Source: a virus. From it: a DNA stretch of 31,208 bases. How positions within the stretch are numbered: the stretch's first letter is position 1; each line of letters opens with the position of its first letter. The position numbers were made by a program, and so were the translations under genes. This document shows positions 1 to 6,049 of the stretch, piece after piece. The notes beneath the pieces were generated by a model. That model was not told where the DNA came from. It searched no databases and saw nothing but the letters and a program-made list of their open reading frames with translations. Where the stretch lies: the IMG/VR virus record IMGVR_UViG_3300005295_000048, positions 1-31,208 of that record. One strand, given 5' to 3'.

Positions 1-1
1 C

Positions 2-118
2 TGCCACAAATCGGCGGGCGAACAACGCATGGCCGACGCCTTCGCAACCATCACCATCGAACTCGCCGGGCACAAGGACGTCCTTGAGGTGCGGGAGTAC
101 GCCAACGACAGGAACTGA
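2..118 (+). CDS. partial small protein, C-terminal 38 residues
   Basis: An open frame enters from the left edge and stops with TGA at 116-118, directly abutting the next ATG. The visible tail (ending EYANDRN) has no motif I recognise. Spacing and codon use match the following genes, so it is probably the last part of a small phage gene in the same operon. Function unknown. Confidence 0.6.
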   Translation, partial: CHKSAGEQRMADAFATITIELAGHKDVLEVREYANDRN

Positions 119-349
119 ATGACACTAGAACAAGCCAAAGAACTGGAAGCTAACCGATGGAGGCTGCTCAATGACGAGGCTGCCATCATCGATCTCGATC
201 TGAGTGAGCGAGAATACAAACATCTCGTCAACGCCATCCTCGCATGGGGCGAATCGCTCGCAGATTTACGGAGTCACCAATCCGTAGAAGAGCGGATGGT
301 CGCAGCGGCGGAGGCGACGCAACGATACGTAACTGAGAAACGCGCATGA
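119..349 (+). CDS. hypothetical 76-residue protein
   Basis: ATG follows immediately on the stop of the upstream frame. The product is acidic and probably helical, with no signal peptide, membrane segment or recognised motif. Its stop (347-349) overlaps an ATG at 346, which is the expected translationally coupled start for the next gene, although that ATG is out of frame with it. It belongs to the early plus-strand operon. Function unknown. Confidence 0.7.
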   Translation: MTLEQAKELEANRWRLLNDEAAIIDLDLSEREYKHLVNAILAWGESLADLRSHQSVEERMVAAAEATQRYVTEKRA

Positions 350-374
350 ACGCAGAAAGGGTAAGGGTATCTAT

Positions 375-824
375 ATCTCGCACGTAGTTTCATCGGAGGT
401 CATTGTCACTGACCTTGAACTTCTAAAGCGGGCAGTCGCAACGTTCCCTGAATTGGAATGGCGCGAAGGCCAGACAAAGTACGAGTGGGTAGGGCGGTGG
501 TATCGGGATTATCATAAGGAAGATGCGGCGTACAAGCGCGGCATCGATCCAAAGGATTACGGACGGTGCGCCCATGCCATCCACATGAACGGAGTGCGGT
601 TTGAAATCGGCGTGTGCAAACGCAACGACGGGACCGGCTACTCCCTGGTGTGGGACTTCGTTGGCGACGGACACAAGCTCAGCGAGTGCATCGGGAAGAA
701 CGCCGAGAAGCTGATGTGTGAATACGCCAGTCAGTATTGCGAGCAGTATGCGCTGAACGCGGGCTACATCCCGAGCACCACTGAGGATGACGAGTTCATT
801 AGGGTAGAGATGGAGAGAGTATGA
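375..824 (+). CDS. Ycf35-like (DUF1257) protein, start codon uncertain
   Basis: The product resembles the DUF1257/Ycf35 family: an N-terminal SHVVSSEVIVTD segment like the SHFTTIKT start of that family, a central FEIGVCKRNDGTGYSLVWDF segment like its NEDGSYELVADW core, and a C-terminal helix with YASQYCEQYALNAGY. Family function is unknown. The frame is open from 333, but no ATG or GTG precedes the conserved domain. The first TTG, at 453, would remove about a quarter of it. I placed the start at ATC 375, just before the Ser-His, because AAGGG lies about 7 bases upstream. A 1-base error after the coupled ATG at 346 is equally possible. It lies just upstream of a DUF2997-like gene and shares an operon with a Ycf46-like ATPase. 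Confidence 0.7.
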   Translation: MSHVVSSEVIVTDLELLKRAVATFPELEWREGQTKYEWVGRWYRDYHKEDAAYKRGIDPKDYGRCAHAIHMNGVRFEIGVCKRNDGTGYSLVWDFVGDGHKLSECIGKNAEKLMCEYASQYCEQYALNAGYIPSTTEDDEFIRVEMERV

Positions 825-1000
825 AAATGCGCGACGTTAAGAAGCTGCACACAGGAGACGAGGTGTTCTGGAATGACCCGGACGAGGGCACTTGCTCTTG
901 CCACTACTTGATCGGCTCCATCGAAATCAAAGGCGACATCGTATCCATCACCGACAAAAACGGGGATCACCTAGAGTGCTTCGCCCGCGAACTACAATGA
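821..1000 (+). CDS. small 59-residue phage protein
   Basis: ATG at 821 overlaps the upstream TGA by 4 bases and the TGA at 998-1000 overlaps the next ATG, so it is coupled on both sides. The sequence begins MKMRDVKKLHTGDEVFWNDP and looks like a small beta-rich fold in which GDEV marks the first strand; two cysteines lie in a TCSCH stretch. It lies between the Ycf35-like and DUF2997-like genes, which suggests but does not prove a shared role. No known function. Confidence 0.75.
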   Translation: MKMRDVKKLHTGDEVFWNDPDEGTCSCHYLIGSIEIKGDIVSITDKNGDHLECFARELQ

Positions 1001-1191
1001 GCAAAATCACGGCCCTAATCTCAAAGAAATCCGGCAAGGTCCAACTCTCCGTCGAAGGAGTGGTGGGCGAATCTTGCAAGGAACTAACTCGCCCACTCGA
1101 AGAAGGGCTCGGCATGAAGGAGCCGGAGCGGGAACTCAAGGCGGAGTTCTACCAACAGGTGGAGCAACAACAAACCACAGGAAATCAATGA
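997..1191 (+). CDS. DUF2997-like small protein
   Basis: The 64-residue product starts MSKITALISKKSGKVQLSVE and continues through GVVGESCKELTRPLEEGLG to an EFYQQVEQQQ tail. This matches the DUF2997 pattern: a short beta hairpin, a G-x-S-C segment, then a helix beginning with a leucine and proline-rich turn. Function is unknown. From memory, DUF2997 and DUF1257 genes often lie side by side in bacteria, and they do so here with only one small gene between them. The ATG at 997 overlaps the preceding stop by 4 bases and is preferred over the longer frame upstream. Confidence 0.75.
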   Translation: MSKITALISKKSGKVQLSVEGVVGESCKELTRPLEEGLGMKEPERELKAEFYQQVEQQQTTGNQ

Positions 1192-1448
1192 GTGATACCC
1201 CGAGATGGAATCGAGAGGACTCGGCTGACGCAATAGAACAAGGCTGGGAGATCTTCTGCCAAGATGAAGGAGACCCATTCGTTCTCTCCGCAGTGGACGA
1301 GAAGGGCATATTCACGAGCGATGATGAAGCGTGGAAATTCGTTCACGCCAAAGCGAAGGCAGGAGATCAGCTAGCTATTCGGGCGCTGGCTTTCATCAAA
1401 GCTCGCTCGCCAGCGGAACACAAGCGTATCGAAGATCACTGCAAATGA
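1188..1448 (+). CDS. hypothetical 86-residue acidic protein
   Basis: Start ATG at 1188 overlaps the stop of the DUF2997-like gene (ATGA), which decides against the longer upstream frame. The product is soluble, acidic in its first half (WNREDSADAIEQGWEIFCQD) and helical in its second (AWKFVHAKAKAGDQLAIRAL). No membrane segment or catalytic motif is visible. Function unknown; probably part of the same early operon. Confidence 0.7.
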   Translation: MSDTPRWNREDSADAIEQGWEIFCQDEGDPFVLSAVDEKGIFTSDDEAWKFVHAKAKAGDQLAIRALAFIKARSPAEHKRIEDHCK

Positions 1449-1774
1449 AACACACCATCCTAATTAACAAACGAACCGGGATGATCGAATGGCTTGCCCC
1501 GCCCCCATTCAAAGTTCCCGTGCGGAAGCAAACCAGACAGAGGTTCAGTGAGATAATCCCACTGCATCCACTGCCGAGACTTCTGTTCCGCATCCTCCGC
1601 GCAGTGTTCGGGGAGCAAGGGCGGGTTGCCGTCTGGACCCGTAACTGGCTGTGCGTCTGGATCGGGATCATACTCCAAGGCCCGCATCGTGGAGAGACGT
1701 ACATCTCCTGCTTCAGGGGCAGGATCATTGAGTGGGAAAAGGAGCGGTGGTTCTCGCCGCGTTGTGACCTATGA
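1445..1774 (+). CDS. hypothetical 109-residue basic protein
   Basis: Starts MKHTILINKRTGMIEWLAPP and is coupled by ATGA to the gene before it. It is basic and rich in Trp and Arg (QTRQRFSE, FRILRAVFGEQG). The hydrophobic WLCVWIGIILQG stretch reads better as buried strands than as a membrane helix. No recognised family. Its stop overlaps the ATG of the split gene fragment at 1771. Confidence 0.6.
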   Translation: MKHTILINKRTGMIEWLAPPPFKVPVRKQTRQRFSEIIPLHPLPRLLFRILRAVFGEQGRVAVWTRNWLCVWIGIILQGPHRGETYISCFRGRIIEWEKERWFSPRCDL

Positions 1775-1812
1775 TTGTCAAAGCCCTTGAGATCCGAGAC
1801 GCTGCAACGTAA
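1771..1812 (+). pseudogene. 13-codon severed 5' end of the gene resuming at 2372
   Basis: ATG at 1771 overlaps the upstream TGA and encodes MIVKALEIRDAAT, then TAA. The gene at 2372 begins MITKALEIRDSHT, so 10 of 13 residues are identical, but 6 of those 10 are encoded by different codons. The short frame is therefore the original start of that gene, cut off when the endonuclease gene at 1812 was inserted. The break falls after the ACG codon ending at 1809. Confidence 0.75.
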
Positions 1813-2375
1813 TGGCAAACATCAAGCCTTACATCCACGTCATCCTCAGCCGCAACAGGCGGTTCTGCAACGCGTGTAAAAAAGCAAAGCCGCTAACTAG
1901 GAAACACTGGTTCAGAGGCCCGAGGGATGCCTCTGGATTCCAGACCCCATGCAAGGCGTGCTCTAAAATAATCCATGCAGAATATTATAGAAGAACCTCA
2001 ACGAGGCCGAGGCGACAGCCAAGGATTAGCAAGCAGGAGAAGCGCCGAAGAAGGACAGCAAAGCGGGCGGCGCTGAAGCAATCCAATCCAAGACTACTCA
2101 AGTGGATGGAGAAAAACAGCGGCCTAAAATCAACCTACGGAATCACCCTTAGACAATACCGCGAAATCTTCAAATCCCAAGACAGGTCGTGCGCCATTTG
2201 TAAATGTAAAAGACCTAGGCATAAACGCTTTTGGCATGTAGATCATTGTCACAGGACGCATCGAGTACGTGGCATTCTATGTTCGGCCTGCAATGTAATG
2301 CTTGGGCACGCAAAAGAGCACCCAGATATTCTGAGCATGGCTATCAACTACTTAAAGATGAACAAACACAAATGA
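1812..2375 (+). CDS. endonuclease VII-like HNH nuclease, probable homing endonuclease
   Basis: The 187-residue basic protein has an N-terminal zinc-ribbon-like part (FCNACKKAKPL near residue 20, CKACSK near 48), an Arg/Lys-rich linker, then a C-terminal domain typical of the recombination endonuclease VII family: YGITLRQYREIF, CAICKCK, HVDHCHRTHRVRGILCSACN and LGHAKEHPDIL. HVDHCH supplies the metal-binding His/Asp. Codon use (AGA, AGG, ATA, TTA) and base composition differ from the GC-rich neighbours, as expected for a transferred gene. It sits inside another gene whose first codons are duplicated on its far side, the mark of a self-spreading nuclease gene. Its stop overlaps ATG 2372. Confidence 0.85.
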   Translation: MANIKPYIHVILSRNRRFCNACKKAKPLTRKHWFRGPRDASGFQTPCKACSKIIHAEYYRRTSTRPRRQPRISKQEKRRRRTAKRAALKQSNPRLLKWMEKNSGLKSTYGITLRQYREIFKSQDRSCAICKCKRPRHKRFWHVDHCHRTHRVRGILCSACNVMLGHAKEHPDILSMAINYLKMNKHK

Positions 2376-2749
2376 TAACTAAGGCGTTAGAGATAAGAGA
2401 CAGTCACACGTTCATCCCGGTCATTGCGGTGAAGATGGTGCCCAGCCTGATACTCAAAGGCGGGCAACAGGTGGACGATGAAGCTGAGCGATACTTACTC
2501 CGTCGCTCCGGCTACGGATTCGCAAATCCCTGCGTCGTTCTCGTCCGTATGGAGGCCAGCGGCGTTGACCGCAATGCCACTTACGATCCTTTCGCATGGG
2601 GCGGAGGCAGTAGAACAATGACCGTCGCCCATGACTACATCACCAAGAACTTCGACAGCCTGAACTCCGGCGATGTCATCGACGTGGAGTTCATCCTCGG
2701 AGAAACCAAACAACCAAAACAAAGTGAAAGAATAGGATACCCAGTATGA
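2372..2749 (+). CDS. hypothetical 125-residue protein with regenerated 5' end
   Basis: Starts MITKALEIRDSHTFIPVIAV and contains VVLVRMEASGVDRNATYDPF, a DPFAWGGGSRTMTVAHDYI segment and a C-terminal DVIDVEFILG strand. It looks like a globular phage protein of unknown role. Its first 13 codons are a recoded copy of 1771-1809; from codon 14 (TTC, 2411) onward the codon use returns to that of the neighbours. The ATG overlaps the stop of the endonuclease, so it remains translationally coupled after the insertion. Confidence 0.75.
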   Translation: MITKALEIRDSHTFIPVIAVKMVPSLILKGGQQVDDEAERYLLRRSGYGFANPCVVLVRMEASGVDRNATYDPFAWGGGSRTMTVAHDYITKNFDSLNSGDVIDVEFILGETKQPKQSERIGYPV

Positions 2750-2904
2750 GAAAACGACGAAGCCCAAAGCGTGGGCTCTTTGCATCAGTGCCAGTCAAAG
2801 GTCCGCCGTGCTTGAAGTGTGGTGAGAGATTCACTGATGGAAAGAACGGCTATTGGATCTGTCCGCGATGCGGTGACAAGCAGAAGGCTGACGAAGGAAT
2901 ATGA
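2746..2904 (+). CDS. 52-residue zinc-ribbon protein
   Basis: Coupled by ATGA overlaps on both sides. A basic N-terminus (MRKRRSPKRG) is followed by two CxxC knuckles, CLKCGERF and CPRCGDKQ, separated by about 16 residues, which is a minimal zinc ribbon. Such small proteins usually bind nucleic acid or a protein partner. It directly precedes the Ycf46-like ATPase. Confidence 0.75.
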   Translation: MRKRRSPKRGLFASVPVKGPPCLKCGERFTDGKNGYWICPRCGDKQKADEGI

Positions 2905-4436
2905 AATCCCACCTCACCAACCTCATCAAAGCCGGCTACGGCTGCGCCTACTGCGTCACGCACGAGGAACAGCGCGTCTTCGGCGAACTCCTCACCGTCG
3001 CCAAGTCCCTGGACTACGACGTGTGGCAGTGGTCCATCACCGACGGACTCGTTCGACCCACCGGCAAGAAGGAGGACAAGACCCAAGACCCGCTGGCCGT
3101 GCTCGGCAAGTTCATGGACGTGAGCCACACGGACGACGGGCCGGAGGGGAACCTCATCAAGAACAAATCCCTCCTCGTCCTTAAGGACTACCATGCCTTC
3201 CTGCGTGGCAATCCACCGCCGATGTTAACTCGGGCGCTCAAGGAAGCCATTGGCATGGCGCGGTCAACGAACCGCCCCATCGTTATCATCGGGTGTCAGC
3301 TACACCTGCCGCCCGAGCTGGAGAAGGAGGTCATGCCGGTTGAGTTCTCCCTTCCACCCCGTGAGGAACTGAAGGTTGTAGCGGTGGAGATCGCTGCCTC
3401 GGCCAAGCAGGAACTCAATGGGAATTCGGAGGCGATACTCGATGCAGCGGCCGGGTTAACCACGACCGAGTTCGCGGATGCTGCCGCGTATTCAGTGGCA
3501 GAGAAGAAGGAGATCGAACCGGGCATCATCAACCGCATCAAGGCCGAGACGATCAAGAAGGGCGGTATCCTGGAGGTCATCAACCCCGGCGTCACGTTCG
3601 AGGATCTCGGTGGACTACAGGAACTCAAAGCGTGGATCACCAAGCGCAAGAACGCATTCACCAAGAAGGCCCGCGAGTACGGGCTGCCGATGCTGAAGGG
3701 TGTCTGCCTCTATGGCGTGCAAGGCGCGGGTAAGTCATACGCCACCAGGGCCATCGCATCCGAACTCGATTGCCCACTCCTTCGTCTCGATGCTGGCAAG
3801 TTGTTCGGCGGACTCGTCGGTTCCTCAGAGGCCAACGTCCGGGCGGTCATCGCTCAAGTGGAAGCCTTCGGCAAGTGCTGCCTTCAGATCGATGAGATCG
3901 ACAAGGGCTTTGCCGGCATGGCTGGCGGGCACGACGGCGACAGCGGCACCACGAGGCGAGTCATCGGCACCTTCCTCACCTGGATGCAGGACAAGACGAG
4001 CCCCGTCTTCATCATCGCCACAGCCAACGACCTCACCAAGCTGCCGCCTGAGCTGCTGCGCAAGGGCAGGTGGGACGAGCTGTTCTTCATCGACCTGCCC
4101 ACCGTGGATGAGCGCGTGGAAATCTGGCGCGTTCAGATTCGCAAGCACGGCAGGAAGCCCGACGGATTCAGTCTCAAGGCACTGGCTCAGGCCACCGAAG
4201 GTTGGACTGGCGCCGAGATCGAAGCCCTGTTCAAGGAGTCGTTGTTCGCAGCGTTCGAGCACGACGAGGAACCGGATGATGTCCTGCTCCTCGAACTCAG
4301 GCACAACACCGTGCCCCTCTCCAAGACCATGGCCGAACCCATCAAGGCGCTGCGTGACTGGTCCCAAGGCCGGGCACGCTCAGCCTCCGCTCCCGTCGAA
4401 ACCAAAACCGTAACGATGAAAAGAAAGATTGCATGA
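2901..4436 (+). CDS. Ycf46-like AAA+ ATPase
   Basis: The 511-residue protein has a two-part layout like plastid and cyanobacterial Ycf46. An N-terminal non-catalytic half (about 1-220) contains SLLVLKDYHAFL at 90-101 and a PIVIIGCQLHLPPELEKEV segment. The C-terminal half is an AAA+ domain with Walker A GVQGAGKS (272-279), Walker B LQIDEID (328-334), sensor 1 ATAND (373-377), LLRKGRWDELF with probable arginine fingers (386-396) and sensor 2 GWTGAEIEAL (434-443). It should hydrolyse ATP as a ring to remodel a protein partner. Ycf46 has been linked to inorganic carbon use in cyanobacteria; a role in a phage is unknown. The start ATG overlaps the zinc-ribbon stop. FtsH- or proteasome-type AAA is the alternative, but no protease domain is present. 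Confidence 0.8.
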   Translation: MKSHLTNLIKAGYGCAYCVTHEEQRVFGELLTVAKSLDYDVWQWSITDGLVRPTGKKEDKTQDPLAVLGKFMDVSHTDDGPEGNLIKNKSLLVLKDYHAFLRGNPPPMLTRALKEAIGMARSTNRPIVIIGCQLHLPPELEKEVMPVEFSLPPREELKVVAVEIAASAKQELNGNSEAILDAAAGLTTTEFADAAAYSVAEKKEIEPGIINRIKAETIKKGGILEVINPGVTFEDLGGLQELKAWITKRKNAFTKKAREYGLPMLKGVCLYGVQGAGKSYATRAIASELDCPLLRLDAGKLFGGLVGSSEANVRAVIAQVEAFGKCCLQIDEIDKGFAGMAGGHDGDSGTTRRVIGTFLTWMQDKTSPVFIIATANDLTKLPPELLRKGRWDELFFIDLPTVDERVEIWRVQIRKHGRKPDGFSLKALAQATEGWTGAEIEALFKESLFAAFEHDEEPDDVLLLELRHNTVPLSKTMAEPIKALRDWSQGRARSASAPVETKTVTMKRKIA

Positions 4437-4717
4437 GCCGAAAACTACTCTGCCCAGCCTGTGCGCTGGACTACAAACTGCACCCGCAAGACGAGGAGGA
4501 TGGATTCAAGATGCGCAGGGTGGACATCGCCTCCGTCAAGCGCCCTGAGAATCTGGCGATCCAAGTTATCACTGCCGCAGAAATAAGAACCACGCCCGTC
4601 CCATTCCTCGTCTGCGATTTCTGCAACGCCAAGATCGGAGACGGCTCTCCCGCCGTAGCCATAACTATGTGGCGAGAGGAAGAGCCGGAAGAATGGGAAA
4701 GCGAATACACTGTATGA
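4433..4717 (+). CDS. hypothetical 94-residue protein with two CxxC pairs
   Basis: CPACAL near the N-terminus and CDFCNAKIGDG near residue 64 form a split zinc-binding site. The intervening part includes VDIASVKRPENLAIQVITAAE, and the C-terminus is acidic (REEEPEEWESEY). It is coupled to the AAA+ gene by ATGA and to the next gene in the same way. Probably a small zinc-stabilised protein; function unknown. Confidence 0.7.
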   Translation: MSRKLLCPACALDYKLHPQDEEDGFKMRRVDIASVKRPENLAIQVITAAEIRTTPVPFLVCDFCNAKIGDGSPAVAITMWREEEPEEWESEYTV

Positions 4718-4887
4718 GCAGAATCACTCACGAACTCGCCGAAGATCCGGGGCGTGGAATCGTTGCCATCATCTACGTTGATGGCGCGCTCTGGCAGCAG
4801 GGCAGGTTCACCGACAAGCCGCGTGCCGAGAAGTGGGTCAAGCAGCAACGCAAAGGATTACGCCGACAACTAGCACGCAAACCATGA
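4714..4887 (+). CDS. hypothetical 57-residue protein
   Basis: ATG at 4714 overlaps the previous stop. The product contains a strand-rich core, GIVAIIYVDGALWQQGRF, followed by a basic helix (AEKWVKQQRKGLRRQLARK), and looks like a small alpha/beta fold. It ends in an ATGA overlap with the next gene. No recognised family. Confidence 0.65.
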   Translation: MSRITHELAEDPGRGIVAIIYVDGALWQQGRFTDKPRAEKWVKQQRKGLRRQLARKP

Positions 4888-5189
4888 CCAAGAAAAAGAA
4901 ACCTCGCCTCCCCATCTGCGAAAAGATGTGCGCCACCTGTCCCTTCCGTGAAGGCAGCAAGACGGAGTTCCTCCGAACACATCTGGCAATGTCCGCCATC
5001 AACGAGGCGTCCCGCATCTGCCACTCCACCGGATCGAACAACGCCTTCCATCGGCGAACTGGAAAGCCAGAACGTCTGTGCCGTGGCGCGCGGGATGTGC
5101 AACTGAACCTGTTCTTCGCCATGAAATTCATCGAGGCCCCAACAGATGAAGCGTGGGAAAAGAAGTGCAAAGAGATGGGAATACCATGA
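4884..5189 (+). CDS. CPFR-motif cysteine protein, first copy
   Basis: The 101-residue protein starts with a Lys-rich MTKKKKPRLP and carries CATCPFREGS (about 16-25), ICHSTG (about 50-55) and LCRGARD. The order C-x2-CPFR, CH, C-x-GA resembles small DUF6283-like proteins and suggests a metal or iron-sulfur site; that is inference. The next gene has the same motif order, so the two are diverged tandem paralogues. Coupled by ATGA on both sides. Confidence 0.7.
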   Translation: MTKKKKPRLPICEKMCATCPFREGSKTEFLRTHLAMSAINEASRICHSTGSNNAFHRRTGKPERLCRGARDVQLNLFFAMKFIEAPTDEAWEKKCKEMGIP

Positions 5190-5548
5190 GCACTGAACAC
5201 AAAACCCACTGGATACCCAGACACAGGGAGCTGCCGGTGGCTTGCGCATCCTGCCCCTTCCGCGAGGGCAACGATGCCGAGTTCGCCGTCATCGTCAATC
5301 GACTGCGGAAACACGAGGGCCTCAAGCCGGTCGTCCCACACGGCAGCACTGTCAAGCAGGTCCGCTCCAAAGTGCGGGTGGAACTTCTCATGCTGGGCAC
5401 TGGCGAGTTCCACTGCCACTGCACTGCTTACAATGAGGACATGACCAGTAAGCCGCTGCACGCACACCGGCAATGCGCAGGCGCAGCCGAATGGTATCGG
5501 AAGTATTTGACAGACCGCCGAACTCTGACATCCTCCGCTCGTGGTTAA
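5186..5548 (+). CDS. CPFR-motif cysteine protein, second copy
   Basis: The 120-residue product has CASCPFREGN (about 23-32), then FHCHCTAYN and QCAGAAEWYRK. This is the same arrangement as the preceding gene (C-x2-CPFREG, CH, C-x-GA) but with a different spacer. Duplication followed by divergence is the simplest explanation. ATG 5186 overlaps the upstream stop and was preferred over an in-frame ATG at 5153. Function unknown. Confidence 0.7.
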   Translation: MSTEHKTHWIPRHRELPVACASCPFREGNDAEFAVIVNRLRKHEGLKPVVPHGSTVKQVRSKVRVELLMLGTGEFHCHCTAYNEDMTSKPLHAHRQCAGAAEWYRKYLTDRRTLTSSARG

Positions 5549-5747
5549 AAAGACTACAGCAAAGAAACCCAAGACCCTGCTCAACGGGGACTACCTGAAA
5601 CTCGCCCGCCCTCGCAAGCTCCGCCTCTTTGAGATCGACGACAAGCGGATCATCCGCGAGGCCAAGCGCACCGGGCAGAGCTGTGTCGAACTGATACGGC
5701 AGGCGGTGTGCTTCGGACTGGCGGAGTTGCTGGCAACGAGGGAATAA
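5541..5747 (+). CDS. hypothetical 68-residue protein, possibly ribbon-helix-helix
   Basis: GTG start at 5541 lies inside the end of the upstream gene, an 8-base overlap. A basic N-terminus (KKTTAKKPKTLLNG) is followed by a strand KLRLFEIDDKRIIREAKR and a helix SCVELIRQAVCFGLAELL. The strand-helix-helix order would fit a small ribbon-helix-helix DNA-binding protein, but the match is weak and function is unproven. Confidence 0.55.
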   Translation: MVKKTTAKKPKTLLNGDYLKLARPRKLRLFEIDDKRIIREAKRTGQSCVELIRQAVCFGLAELLATRE

Positions 5748-5749
5748 AC

Positions 5750-6049
5750 ATGAGCCCCATCAAACCCGGTCGCTGGAAATCCGCCGACGAACTCCTTGAG
5801 AAGATCGGCCAAGTCATGCGGAGGATCGCCCGCTATCGCATCGCAGCCGAGGCACTGAACGCAAAGTTCAAGGCGGCCAAAGCGCAAGGCAAGGCGTCCA
5901 AACTCTACCTGGACGCCGACCTGAAATCCAAGAAGGCCGACCGCCTTGAGAACGGCTACCTCCAAAAGTTGAAACGTAAACTTGCACAAATGCAGACCGA
6001 ACTCCTCCCGATGGAGGGCAACACGGACACATCCATACCGAAACAATGA
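5750..6049 (+). CDS. hypothetical 99-residue helical protein
   Basis: ATG at 5750, two bases after the previous stop, is a better start than an in-frame ATG at 5708 inside the neighbour. The product is Lys- and Ala-rich and almost wholly helical (MRRIARYRIAAEALNAKFK, LKRKLAQMQTELL), probably a coiled coil. Its TGA overlaps the ATG of the recombination gene at 6046. It may be an accessory to that gene; no direct evidence. Confidence 0.65.
   Translation: MSPIKPGRWKSADELLEKIGQVMRRIARYRIAAEALNAKFKAAKAQGKASKLYLDADLKSKKADRLENGYLQKLKRKLAQMQTELLPMEGNTDTSIPKQ

Noticed and set aside
3700-4413. Long plus-strand frame inside the AAA+ gene (237 codons)
   Set aside because: Ser/Pro/Arg-rich composition and complete overlap with a frame that carries Walker and sensor motifs mark it as a shadow.
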